From positions 1-64,000 of the forward strand of contig JACKER010000017.1 in the NCBI GenBank assembly GCA_020632925.1: 64,000 bases of DNA. The letters are read 5' to 3'. A program made the position numbers and the translations under genes. Positions 8,396-19,410 of the stretch are shown one piece after another. Each line of letters begins with the position of its first letter. Position 1 is the stretch's first letter. Under the pieces are notes generated by a model. That model saw only the letters and a program-made list of their open reading frames with translations. It did no database searches and was not told where the DNA came from. The stretch comes from Alphaproteobacteria bacterium. GTDB lineage: Bacteria > Myxococcota_A > UBA796 > GCA-2862545.

Positions 8396-8984
8396 GTGAC
8401 CCGACACCGCCTCGAGGCCTTCAGCGACGGCGTCATCGCCATCCTCATCACGATCATGGTGCTCGAGCTGAAGGTGCCCCACGAGCCCACGCTCGCCGGG
8501 CTCCGCGCCGCCTCGCCGACGCTCGTGGCGTACCTGCTCTCCTTCGTGTTCCTGGGCATCTACTGGAACAACCACCACCACATGCTCCACGCGGCGCGCC
8601 GGATCGACGGTCGGGTGCTGTGGGCCAACCACCACCTGCTGTTCTGGCTCTCGCTCGTCCCGTTCACGACGGCCTGGCTCGGCGAGTTCCCGACGAGGGT
8701 CGGTGCCGACGGCGATCTACGGCGTGAACCTGTTGCTCGCCGGAGTCGCCTGGCTCATCCTGCAGAACACGCTCATCCTCGTCGACGGCGTCGACTCGCC
8801 GATCGCGGTGGCCGTCCGCCAGGACCGGAAGGGGCCGCTCTCCGCCGTGCTCTACGCCGCGGGCATCGCGCTCGCCTTCGTGTGGACCCCGGTGGCGGAT
8901 CTGTTCTACGTGGTCGTCGCGCTCATGTGGCTCGTCCCGGATCGGCGCTTCACCGCGTCCCCCACTGGTGGAGACCAGGGTTGA
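8396..8984 (+). pseudogene. TMEM175-family (DUF1211) potassium-channel-like protein, frameshifted
   Basis: The protein begins at GTG 8396 with the TMEM175 signature RLEAFSDGVIAIL (residues 5-17) and shows hydrophobic segments with the family WNNHHH motif. After LGEFPTR (about base 8698) the frame is lost. The next frame then continues exactly as expected with PTAIYGVNLLLAG and the last helices, ending at 8984. Removing one G from the GGG at 8697-8699 restores one continuous frame of about 195 residues, the normal length for a bacterial TMEM175-like subunit, which forms potassium-permeable tetramers. A single inserted base, real or from sequencing, is the simplest reading. Confidence 0.8.
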
Positions 8985-9059
8985 GCGGCCGGCCACGCAA
9001 GGCGCCTTCCGGCTCCCGGTGACCGACCCGGGTTACGTCCCAGGGCCGAGGACGCCCAC

Positions 9060-12713
<3,654 letters not shown>

Positions 12714-12717
12714 GTCA

Positions 12718-12900
12718 CTACGCCGCGCGCAGGATCTCGAAGCGGATCATGTCGGCGAGGACGGCCGGATCCCGCGGCGAGACGATCCGTACGGGATGAT
12801 CCGCCCAGCACGGGCCGCCCTGGCACGGACCGTCGGCGAGCGCCAGCACGGTCGCGGGGGACAACCCCCCTTCACGACGCCCGTCCTGCGAGCGTCTCAC
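12718..12900 (-). CDS. possible small protein, 60 residues
   Basis: A short reading frame whose GTG start overlaps the stop of the DUF1801-type gene by four bases (GTGA), which is the coupling style used throughout this window. The product contains CQGGPCWADH and no membrane helix. No family is recognised and the length makes coding uncertain. It ends 4 bases from the end of metH, so it fills the whole convergent gap. Confidence 0.35.
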   Translation of the reverse strand: MRRSQDGRREGGLSPATVLALADGPCQGGPCWADHPVRIVSPRDPAVLADMIRFEILRAA

Positions 12901-13241
12901 CCCGCCTGGTATGCGATCGCCTTGCGGACGAAGTCGCGCACGAGCGCCTCGTCCACGTCATCGGGCGAGTCGTATCGGAGGTACCGCACCTGCGAGCCCG
13001 ATCCCTGCAGCTTGCCGTCGGGATCGTCGAGCTCGATGCCGTGCTCGAACAGGATCCGAGCGTGATCCCGCTGAGGGGCCACGGCGCAGAAGTACTGGTC
13101 GAGATCGAAGCCGAGCAGCTTCCACCGGGGCCTCACGGCCTCGACGGCGTCGGGCGCCTCTTCCAGCACGATGTCGCGCAGCTTCCAGCACACGGCCGGA
13201 ACGGGCTCGGGAAAGCCGTAGAACAGCTCCTCGGGCGTCAC
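12897..13241 (-). CDS. DUF1801 / YdhG-type protein
   Basis: A 114-residue protein. GTG at 13241 is preferred as the start because GGAGG lies seven bases upstream and the residues further upstream look non-coding. The sequence matches the layout of the DUF1801 (YdhG-like) family: a leading segment of PEPVPAVCWKLRDIV type, then WKLLGFDLDQYFCAVAPQ with alternating aromatic residues, then an FEHGIELDDPDGKLQGSG segment and a C-terminal helix. The family has a CyaY-like alpha/beta fold and no assigned reaction. It is probably cytoplasmic. A 60-residue frame is coupled downstream. Confidence 0.75.
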   Translation of the reverse strand: MTPEELFYGFPEPVPAVCWKLRDIVLEEAPDAVEAVRPRWKLLGFDLDQYFCAVAPQRDHARILFEHGIELDDPDGKLQGSGSQVRYLRYDSPDDVDEALVRDFVRKAIAYQAG

Positions 13242-13275
13242 GCGGGCCTCCAGGAGCGCTCCCCCTAACCCTGCG

Positions 13276-13698
13276 TCATCCGTGGCGGAAGGACCCGACG
13301 AGCAGGACCAGCAGGGCGATCCCATAGACCCCGAGGACGCTCGCGTGCTTCGCGCCTCGCTTCGTCATCACCTGGCCGACGTGCACCGCGACCAGCGCGA
13401 GGATCATCATCGTGGGGTGCTCGACGAGCGGCCAGCGCAGCACGCCGTCCTTCATCGCCGCACCCATGTCCGATCGGGCCTGCGACACCACCGGCGACAG
13501 GACGCCCCACAGGAGGAGGCCCAGCAGCATCTGGGTGTCGGCGAGGATCAGCGCCACCAGCGAGCCTCGGCGATCCAGCGGCTGGGCGGTCTCGCGACCG
13601 GTGGCCAGGCCCTGACCCGCGATGGCCACGCGCGCCGCGACGCTCGCCAGCACCAGCCAGCGCAGGAGGGAGTGGGTCATCAAGACGGCGGTGTACAC
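13276..13698 (-). CDS. four-helix integral membrane protein
   Basis: A 140-residue protein with four predicted membrane segments (about residues 7-28, 46-67, 92-108 and 117-136). It has conserved-looking polar features: HSLLRW in helix 1, a DRRGSLVALILADTQMLLG stretch at helix 2, and RWPLVEHPTMMILA at helix 3. This layout matches a family of small membrane proteins widespread in Bacteroidota that are sometimes labelled cytochrome-like, but no pair of haem-binding His residues can be assigned. A good GGAGGA binding site precedes the GTG start at 13698. It is divergent from the AgmX-type lipoprotein gene. Confidence 0.75.
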   Translation of the reverse strand: MYTAVLMTHSLLRWLVLASVAARVAIAGQGLATGRETAQPLDRRGSLVALILADTQMLLGLLLWGVLSPVVSQARSDMGAAMKDGVLRWPLVEHPTMMILALVAVHVGQVMTKRGAKHASVLGVYGIALLVLLVGSFRHG

Positions 13699-13739
13699 GG
13701 CTTCCTCCGCGGAGCGCGTCCCCGTAACGTGGCTTCGGG

Positions 13740-13745
13740 TAGGCT
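13740..13745 (+). promoter_or_regulatory. -10 element TAGGCT, apparently leaderless
   Basis: TAGGCT, again preceded by GG, ends only 6 bases before the GTG at 13752. Transcription would be expected to start at or next to that codon, giving a leaderless mRNA. No ribosome-binding site precedes the GTG, which agrees with this reading. Confidence 0.4.
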
Positions 13746-13751
13746 GGCGCC

Positions 13752-15014
13752 GTGCTGGACCTCCGCCGTCGCGCCTCCCTCGCCGCCCTGGCCCTCGGCC
13801 TCGGGCTCCTGACCGCCTGCCTCGAGGGCTTCGACCGCCTCGAGACGCACGTGGCGTACGACCCGTTCACCCAGGTGTTCCACGTCGAGCGCCGGTTCGT
13901 GGGCATCGGCCCTCGTTTCCTCGGGTGCTCGGACGCGGAGGGTTGCGCCGCGGCCCTCCAGCGCGCGAAGGCCTTCGTTCCGGACGGCGCGGGCCAGGCG
14001 GACCGGCTGCTCCAGCGCCTGCTGGACTCTGGCGCCGTCGAGATCGCCCTCGAGACGGTCGAGGTGGGGGACCGGGTGGACGCGGTCGTGCGGTACGACG
14101 CGCCCCTGGGCAGCCAGGCGGCGGAGGACACCTTCGTCCACGCCGAGTGGAGCGGCAAGGCCGCCGACCGCGGCAGCTACTACCTCGTGGCCGACGCGCA
14201 GGACGCGCTGGCGGTCGACGCGCCCCGGGGATCGAAGGTGCGCAAGGTGGCGCGGCAGAGCGCGGTCGGGGCGGACTGGTCGCAGCAGTGGGTGCTCCCG
14301 TCCAAGGTCCTCGAGGTCCACACCGTGCTCTCGGTGGGCCAACCCTCCAGCCTGTTCGCCGAGATCACCGGCCTCCGCTCCGCCATGGACGGCGTCGCCG
14401 AGCTCCAGCCCGAGCCGCTACCCGCTCCCGCTCCCGAGCCGGTTCCCGCTCCCGCTCCCGCTCCCGCTCCCGAGCCGCTACCCGCTCCCGCTCCCGCTCC
14501 CGCTCCGCCACCCGCTCCCACACCCCCACCCCTCCCCCCCCCCGCTCCAGCCCCCGCACCACCACCCGACCCGGCCCCCACCGCCGTCGTCCGCCCCGCC
14601 CCCGAGCCCCGACCCGCCCCCAGCACCTGGCTCGCCCCCGATCCGGCCAGCCCGGCCCGGACCTACACCTACGACGTGGCCGTGACCGGCGCGCTCTCGG
14701 CCGCCGCCGCCACCCAGGCCACCCAGCCGCTGCTGCCTCGGATCGCCCGCTGCTACCAGGACCGCCATGCCCAGGATCCCAGCGTCGAGGGCAGCCTGTT
14801 CGTGGGAGCCGTCGTCCGCGCGGACGGCTTCGTCGTCTCCACCTCGGTCTACGGCCAGCTGCGCGACCGCCCGCTCTCCGAGTGCCTCGAGCGCGCCACC
14901 GCCGACTGGCGCTTCCCGCCGTGGGGGACCGGCGAGCAGACCAGCGAGATCGCGCTCCCCGTCGTGTTCCACGTCGAAGAGCCCCCTCCCGTCCGCGGGA
15001 AGCGGAAGCGCTGA
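13752..15014 (+). CDS. lipoprotein with Pro-Ala linker and AgmX/PglI-type C-terminal domain
   Basis: A 420-residue protein with a clear lipoprotein signal (RRRASLAALALGLGLLTAC, Cys23). A soluble domain covers residues 24-220. A Pro/Ala-rich linker of about 75 residues follows (221-296), encoded by CCCGCT-type repeats and a run of ten C at 14534-14543. The C-terminal domain of about 100 residues (SAAAATQATQPLLPRIARCYQ onward) matches the AgmX/PglI C-terminal region found in many myxobacterial envelope and gliding proteins, where it resembles a TonB-like tail. The long linker could span the periplasm. The GTG start has no ribosome-binding site, and the SDR gene overlaps its last base. Confidence 0.85.
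   Translation: MLDLRRRASLAALALGLGLLTACLEGFDRLETHVAYDPFTQVFHVERRFVGIGPRFLGCSDAEGCAAALQRAKAFVPDGAGQADRLLQRLLDSGAVEIALETVEVGDRVDAVVRYDAPLGSQAAEDTFVHAEWSGKAADRGSYYLVADAQDALAVDAPRGSKVRKVARQSAVGADWSQQWVLPSKVLEVHTVLSVGQPSSLFAEITGLRSAMDGVAELQPEPLPAPAPEPVPAPAPAPAPEPLPAPAPAPAPPPAPTPPPLPPPAPAPAPPPDPAPTAVVRPAPEPRPAPSTWLAPDPASPARTYTYDVAVTGALSAAAATQATQPLLPRIARCYQDRHAQDPSVEGSLFVGAVVRADGFVVSTSVYGQLRDRPLSECLERATADWRFPPWGTGEQTSEIALPVVFHVEEPPPVRGKRKR
14419..14543 (+). repeat. CCCGCT hexanucleotide-rich tract and C10 run inside coding sequence
   Basis: Repeated CCCGCT/CCGAGC units encode the Pro-Ala-Pro linker of the AgmX-type lipoprotein. The tract ends in a homopolymer of ten C (14534-14543). Both could change length by slipped-strand copying. 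The hexamer steps would keep frame, while the C run would not. The same hexamer makes up the non-coding tract at 43537-43686. Confidence 0.8.
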
Positions 15015-15670
15015 TGCGTGTCCTCGTCCTCGGTGCCACCGGCGGCGTCGGGCGCGAGCTCGTCACCCAGGCGGTCGAGCGCGGGCACGAGGTCACCGCG
15101 CTCGTCCGGGGCGAGGCGTCGCTCCCACCGGCCGTCCGCGTGATCCGGGCCGGGGTCCTCGCGCCTGGCGCGCTCGCCGACGCGGTCCGCGAACGGCCCA
15201 CCGTGCTGTCCGCCCTCGGCCAGCGCCGCGCCCACCCGTTCCCCTGGTCGCCGCTGCGGTCGCCTCCGGATCTCGGCGCCCGGTGGGCCCGCCTGCTCGT
15301 CGACGCGGCACGCGACCTCGGGCGGTTGCGGGTCGTGGCGGTGTCGGCCGCCGGCGTGGGTGACAGCGCACCGCAGATGAACGTCGTCATGCGCGGGCTC
15401 GTCGCGACCTCCACCATCGGCGTCGCCTACCGTGATCTCGCCGAGATGGAGCGGATCCTGCTCGGAGCCGACCTCGACGTGACCTGCGTCCGGCCGGTCA
15501 CGCTCACGAACGGACCGCGTACGGGGAGGGTGCAGGAGGTCGACGCGTTCGGCCTGACCGCGAGCATCTCCCGCGCCGACGTGGCCGCCTGGATGCTCGA
15601 CGCCGCCGCTCACCCCGGTCGGGAGCCCCGCACGCCGCAGATCGCTACCAGAACCGACGGAGGTACTTGA
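15014..15670 (+). CDS. atypical short-chain dehydrogenase (NAD(P)H-binding) protein
   Basis: A 218-residue protein starting at the ATG that overlaps the previous stop by one base (TGATG). It has the atypical-SDR dinucleotide motif LGATGGVG (6-13) and an Arg at the end of strand 2 (LVRGE), suggesting NADP(H). A VVAVSAAGVGDS segment near residue 117 occupies the active-site strand, and the catalytic Tyr-x-x-x-Lys is not evident. Such proteins include epimerase-like and NmrA-like sensors. The reaction cannot be assigned. The 3' end overlaps the convergent TerB-like gene by 26 bases. Confidence 0.85.
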   Translation: MRVLVLGATGGVGRELVTQAVERGHEVTALVRGEASLPPAVRVIRAGVLAPGALADAVRERPTVLSALGQRRAHPFPWSPLRSPPDLGARWARLLVDAARDLGRLRVVAVSAAGVGDSAPQMNVVMRGLVATSTIGVAYRDLAEMERILLGADLDVTCVRPVTLTNGPRTGRVQEVDAFGLTASISRADVAAWMLDAAAHPGREPRTPQIATRTDGGT

Positions 15671-16589
15671 CCACCTGCTCCCGCGTGAGCCCGAGCGACT
15701 CCCCGGCCTCCTTGAGCACCCGCATCTCCCGCGCGTCCAGCGTGCCGTCGCTGTAGCAGGCGGAGAACAGGAGCCCCACCAGACCGAGCTTGTCGTGGTG
15801 GCCCAGCTGGGCCGGGAGCTGCCGCAGGGCCTCGGCGAGGAAGTCGGCGCGCACGGCCTCGTCCGCCAGCCCCAGCCGTCGCACGAGGTCGGGCGGGAAC
15901 ACGCTCTGCACGAACTCGACCTCGTCCTCGTGCACCACGCCGTCCGCCTGGATGACGCGCTCGCAGAAGCTCATCGCGAACGCGAGCCGCAGCTGCTCCT
16001 GGTGCTCCTCCTCCGGACCGTACGGGGCGGGCACCCCGAGCACCTCGGACAGCTCGGACGGCACGTCCCCCTCCGTGTGCTGCCCGCGGCGGACGACGCG
16101 GGGGAACAGGCGTCCCTTGTGCCAGGTCAGGGTGGTGAGCTCGGGGCCGTGCGTCCCCTCGGTCCACGAGACGTGGACACCCTGCGCGTCGACCAGCACG
16201 GCCGGGGCGCCGTTCACCGGGCAGCGCTCGACGTGGGCGTTGGACACCGTCGGCACCAGCCCCTTGACCTCCGCCTCGAGCAGGTCGATGTGCGCGCTGG
16301 TCGCTGGCCCGTCGAACACGAACCACAACAGGCCGTGGACCGAGCGGTGGTTCTTGCGGTCGAGCTGGACCCGCCAGGCGTAGCCCGCGAGCACGTCCAG
16401 GCCGCTCGCCTCTCGAAAGGCCCGGGCTGGACCGGAGATCGCTCGCACCGCGTCCGACCAGGTCCGGCCGTAGAGCACCGACGCGGCGTCGGCGGAGAAG
16501 CACACGCAGTTCGGGTTGGCCGGCAGGGCGGTCCGTCGGAGGTCCCCGACCCCCGCGTCGGGTCCACCCACCTTCGCCTCCGACCCCAT
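15645..16589 (-). CDS. protein with C-terminal TerB-like domain
   Basis: A 314-residue protein. ATG at 16589 is chosen because GGGAGGGG lies just upstream and a TAGAGT -10 element sits at 16610-16615; the longer frame from 16652 would include the promoter. Residues 1-190 form an uncharacterised domain with several Trp and Cys residues. Residues 195-314 look like a TerB (tellurite-resistance / DUF533-type) helical domain, with acidic pairs in QADGVVHEDEVEFVQ and SDGTLDAREMRVL that would bind metal. No ter genes are adjacent. It is cytoplasmic by sequence. Role unknown; stress-linked function is only suggested by the TerB fold. Confidence 0.75.
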   Translation of the reverse strand: MGSEAKVGGPDAGVGDLRRTALPANPNCVCFSADAASVLYGRTWSDAVRAISGPARAFREASGLDVLAGYAWRVQLDRKNHRSVHGLLWFVFDGPATSAHIDLLEAEVKGLVPTVSNAHVERCPVNGAPAVLVDAQGVHVSWTEGTHGPELTTLTWHKGRLFPRVVRRGQHTEGDVPSELSEVLGVPAPYGPEEEHQEQLRLAFAMSFCERVIQADGVVHEDEVEFVQSVFPPDLVRRLGLADEAVRADFLAEALRQLPAQLGHHDKLGLVGLLFSACYSDGTLDAREMRVLKEAGESLGLTREQVVKYLRRFW

Positions 16590-16609
16590 CCCGAACCCCT
16601 CCCCATGCC

Positions 16610-16615
16610 ACTCTA
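16610..16615 (-). promoter_or_regulatory. -10 element TAGAGT of the TerB-like gene
   Basis: On the minus strand TAGAGT is preceded by TTG and followed at short distance by a GGGGAGGGG binding site and the ATG at 16589, the same compact layout as other genes here. It falls inside the longer alternative reading frame, which argues for the shorter start. Confidence 0.4.
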
Positions 16616-16731
16616 CAACGGGTCGGGGAGCAGCCGTGACCACGGTCGACACCCCACCGCCCGCGCGTCATCCGACGCACCGCTCATCCGGTGAGAAGTA
16701 CCACTCGTCGTGGTCATCGACATCGTCGGCC

Positions 16732-16760
16732 TTGACCGGTGGCAGGCGACCCACTACCTT
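16732..16760 (+). promoter_or_regulatory. sigma-70-type promoter TTGACC-17-TACCTT
   Basis: A -35 hexamer TTGACC (16732-16737) and a -10 hexamer TACCTT (16755-16760) are separated by the optimal 17 bases. Transcription would start near 16767, giving a leader of about 36 bases containing AAGGAG just before the ATG at 16803. This is one of the best-matching promoters in the window. Confidence 0.6.
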
Positions 16761-16802
16761 TGCGAGGGTCGCGCACCAGCGTTCCGAGGAAGGAGACACA
16801 AG

Positions 16803-17489
16803 ATGCGCCGTTTCATCGCTTTCGCCCTGGCTCTTGCCATGGGTCTGTCGTTCGTGGACAACGCCGAGGCCAAGAAGCCGAAGCCGGAGCCTGCCGCCGC
16901 TGAGGAGACCACCGAGGGTGGTGAGGAGGCCTCCGCGGCCCTCGAGATGAAGATGGTGGGCGTCCCCGACGTCGACAACGTCTTCAGCCAGGCCAACGAT
17001 CCGCTGAAGAACATCTCCGACGCCAAGGCCAAGCTCGCCAGCCTGAACACCAACCTCGCCACCGCGCTGGCGCTGCCCGAGGGCACCCCCTTCGCGGACG
17101 CGCTCGCCGACCTCAAGGCGAAGGGTGAGGGCAAGATCGCCATGGCGATCGACGAGAAGGGCATGCCGAAGCTCTCCGCGTCCGACGCGGTGCCCGAGAA
17201 CGTCCAGACCGCGCTCGACGCCGTCAACCAGGGCGTGTCCGACGTGCAGAGCGCCATCGAGCTGCTCGCCGCCGTTCCGGACCAGTGCAAGGAGGTCGCC
17301 TCGGCGGCCACGGGCATCTCCCCGAGCTCGTTCACGGGCGCGGGCGTGAGCCCCACCCAGGTGCCGAAGATGATGAAGACCGTCCAGGGCAACATCAAGA
17401 CCCTCGGCATGGTCCCCGACGAGGTGAAGTCGGTGGTGGACGCCGCCGCGTCCGTCATGACCACCCTCAAGGACAGCTTCGCCGGCTGA
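16803..17489 (+). CDS. secreted helical protein of unknown function
   Basis: A 228-residue protein with a textbook Sec signal peptide (MRRFIAFALALAMGLSFVDNAEA, cleavage after residue 23), a charged Lys/Glu linker, then an Ala-rich, almost wholly helical mature domain. The repeated spacing of hydrophobic residues and words such as LADLKAKGEGKIAMAI suggest a helical bundle or coiled coil. It has a single Cys near residue 162. The gene stands alone, with its own strong promoter, AAGGAG binding site and a downstream hairpin, and uses very regular high-expression-style codons (AAG, GCC, CTC). It may be an abundant periplasmic or surface protein. No family is recognised. Confidence 0.85.
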   Translation: MRRFIAFALALAMGLSFVDNAEAKKPKPEPAAAEETTEGGEEASAALEMKMVGVPDVDNVFSQANDPLKNISDAKAKLASLNTNLATALALPEGTPFADALADLKAKGEGKIAMAIDEKGMPKLSASDAVPENVQTALDAVNQGVSDVQSAIELLAAVPDQCKEVASAATGISPSSFTGAGVSPTQVPKMMKTVQGNIKTLGMVPDEVKSVVDAAASVMTTLKDSFAG

Positions 17490-17502
17490 TCGGTCGCTGA
17501 CC

Positions 17503-17524
17503 GACCAGGGGTCGCTCCCTGGTC
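17503..17524 (+). terminator. hairpin terminator candidate
   Basis: A perfect 8-bp stem (GACCAGGG / CCCTGGTC) with a 6-base loop begins 14 bases after the stop of the secreted helical protein. It is followed only by TT, not by a T run, as is common in high-GC genomes. Confidence 0.55.
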
Positions 17525-17579
17525 TTCGGGCGGGGTCGGTGCGCCGATCCCGCCTTCGTCGTCTGGAGGGCGAGCTGCC

Positions 17580-18467
17580 GTGAAGGTCCACCTGATCGAT
17601 GGCACGTTCGAGCTGTTCCGCTGTTGGTTCGGGTCACCGAAGGCCAAGGTGGAAGGGCTCGAGGTCGGAGCGACGCGCGGCCTGCTCCGGACGCTGCTGT
17701 CGCTGGTCAAGGACGACGGCGCCACGCACGTCGCGGTCGCGTTCGATCGCGTGATCGAGAGCTTCCGGAACGATCTCTTCCCCGGGTACAAGACGGGGGA
17801 CGGGGTCGAACCCGAGCTGCTCGCCCAGTTCCCCCTCGCCGAGCAGGCAGCCCGCTCGATGGGGCTCGTGGTGTGGCCGATGGTCCGTTACGAGGCGGAC
17901 GACGCGCTGGCGACCGGCGCCTTGCGATACGCGGCCCACGCCGAGGTCGATCAGGTGCGGCTGTGCAGCCCGGACAAGGACCTCGCCCAGTGCGTGCGGG
18001 CCACGCGGGTGGTGCTGGTCGATCGGATGCGCGGGAACACCCTCGACGAGGCCGGCGTCATCGAGAAGTACGGCGTCGCGCCGACCTCCATCCCGGACTG
18101 GCTCGCGCTCGTGGGTGACACGGCCGACGGCATCCCGGGCATCCCCCGGTGGGGTGCGAAGTCGGCGGCCACCGTGCTCCGTCGGTACGGCAAGGTGGAG
18201 GCCATCCCTCACGACGCGGCGGACTGGGACGTCGCGGTGCGGGGCGCCGCGGCCCTGGCGGAGAACCTCGCCGCGAGGCGGGGGGAGGCCGAGCTGTATC
18301 GGACGCTCGCGACCCTGTGCACCGATGTCCCCATCACCCAGGAGCTGCACGATCTGACCTGGAAGGGGGCGTCGCGGGAGCGGCTGGGCGAGCTGTGCGG
18401 TCGTCTCGGCTTCGAGCGCTTCCTCGAGCGGGTCCCCAGGTGGGCCGAACCCGACGCAACGGGATAG
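17580..18467 (+). CDS. 5'-3' exonuclease (Pol I N-terminal/FEN-type nuclease)
   Basis: A 295-residue cytoplasmic nuclease related to the 5' nuclease domain of DNA polymerase I but encoded alone. Metal-binding acidic residues are visible in HLIDGTF (Asp7), VAFDR (near 57), YEADDALA (near 102-106) and LCSPDKDLAQ (near 128). A helix-three-turn-helix DNA-binding segment, GIPGIPRWGAKSAATVLRRYG, lies near residue 185. Length is normal for stand-alone bacterial exonuclease IX-type or flap endonuclease-type proteins. The start is GTG at 17580, preceded by GGAGGG. It probably removes RNA primers or flaps. The stop TAG is 19 bases before the next lipoprotein gene. Confidence 0.9.
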   Translation: MKVHLIDGTFELFRCWFGSPKAKVEGLEVGATRGLLRTLLSLVKDDGATHVAVAFDRVIESFRNDLFPGYKTGDGVEPELLAQFPLAEQAARSMGLVVWPMVRYEADDALATGALRYAAHAEVDQVRLCSPDKDLAQCVRATRVVLVDRMRGNTLDEAGVIEKYGVAPTSIPDWLALVGDTADGIPGIPRWGAKSAATVLRRYGKVEAIPHDAADWDVAVRGAAALAENLAARRGEAELYRTLATLCTDVPITQELHDLTWKGASRERLGELCGRLGFERFLERVPRWAEPDATG

Positions 18468-18486
18468 GTCGGGCCCCGAGGAGACG

Positions 18487-19410
18487 ATGAAGGGCCTGGT
18501 GTGGATGTTGACGCTCGCGGGCTGCGGACCGGACCTCGCGAAGCTGGAGACGGAGGAGGAGGCGCTCAGCCGCGAGGTCACCACGTTGCGCGGTGACGTC
18601 GACGAGATGCGGCAGCGCATGGAGGCCATGGGTCTGCTCAAGGGCGGGCCGGCGGCTGGCACGAACCTCGTGCCCACCGGTGATGCGGACCTCGACGATC
18701 TGCTCGAGGTGCGGATCACCCGCGAGGGCACGCCGCTGGAGTTCCCGCCGCTCGACGCGCCGGAGCGTCGCGGCAAGACGAACTGTGGGTACCGCTTCGG
18801 GCTGGACTGGCTCGAGACGCTCTCCGACAAGCGCCTGGAGGAGGCGGGCCTCGGCAAGAGCAGCCCCGTGATGCTCTTTCACAACGGCAAGCCCCTCGAG
18901 GCCCACGCTCAGCCCCAGGCGTACGAGAAGGCCTGCAAGGGCGCGTACCAGCACATGCCCAAGTTCCTGTTCTTCTCGCCCGACGGCTCGGTCGACGACG
19001 TGACGGGCAACTGGAGCCTGGGGCTGGCGGACGACCTGCCCATGAAGCGCGGTGGCGACGGGCACGACGTGTTCTGGGTGTACCCGGGCACGACGATGAC
19101 CGTGACCTTCCAGGGCGCCTGGGAGCGGGAGTGGGGCACTCCCACCGTCACGCTCGACGCCCGCCTGGTGTACGTGGGGACTCCGGAGACCCCAGCGCCG
19201 CAGGGCGGCTCGCCCGCGACCGTGACCTTCGCCGGGCGCGAGGAGTCCTCCTCGCAGACGCAGCTCGGCGTCCAGGTGCCGATCGAACCGCCGGACGGTC
19301 CGTGGGCCATCGAGATCGCGTCGCCGGGCGACGGGCCGTTCGTCTACGTCGGCACGCTCCTGGTCGGCAACGAGGAGCACACGCGCGTGATCTCGATGGA
19401 GGGCGGATGA
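18487..19410 (+). CDS. predicted lipoprotein with N-terminal coiled coil
   Basis: A 307-residue protein with a short lipoprotein signal (MKGLVWMLTLAGC, Cys13), followed directly by a heptad-like coiled coil (residues 16-45), then a beta-rich domain. It overlaps the downstream sulfatase-fold gene by four bases (ATGA). That protein has the same architecture at its N-terminus, a lipobox and then a short coiled coil, so the two may pair through their coiled coils at the membrane. A GAGGAG binding site precedes the ATG. No domain family is recognised. Confidence 0.8.
   Translation: MKGLVWMLTLAGCGPDLAKLETEEEALSREVTTLRGDVDEMRQRMEAMGLLKGGPAAGTNLVPTGDADLDDLLEVRITREGTPLEFPPLDAPERRGKTNCGYRFGLDWLETLSDKRLEEAGLGKSSPVMLFHNGKPLEAHAQPQAYEKACKGAYQHMPKFLFFSPDGSVDDVTGNWSLGLADDLPMKRGGDGHDVFWVYPGTTMTVTFQGAWEREWGTPTVTLDARLVYVGTPETPAPQGGSPATVTFAGREESSSQTQLGVQVPIEPPDGPWAIEIASPGDGPFVYVGTLLVGNEEHTRVISMEGG

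Noticed and set aside
7907..8635. Extended N-terminus of the SUKH protein
   Set aside because: The extra 92 residues are antisense to the TMEM175-type gene and rich in His, Asp and Val shadows. The ATG at 8359 fits the domain.
8985..9059. Cobalamin or SAM riboswitch ahead of metH
   Set aside because: Only 75 bases are available and no conserved B12-box or SAM-aptamer core can be read.
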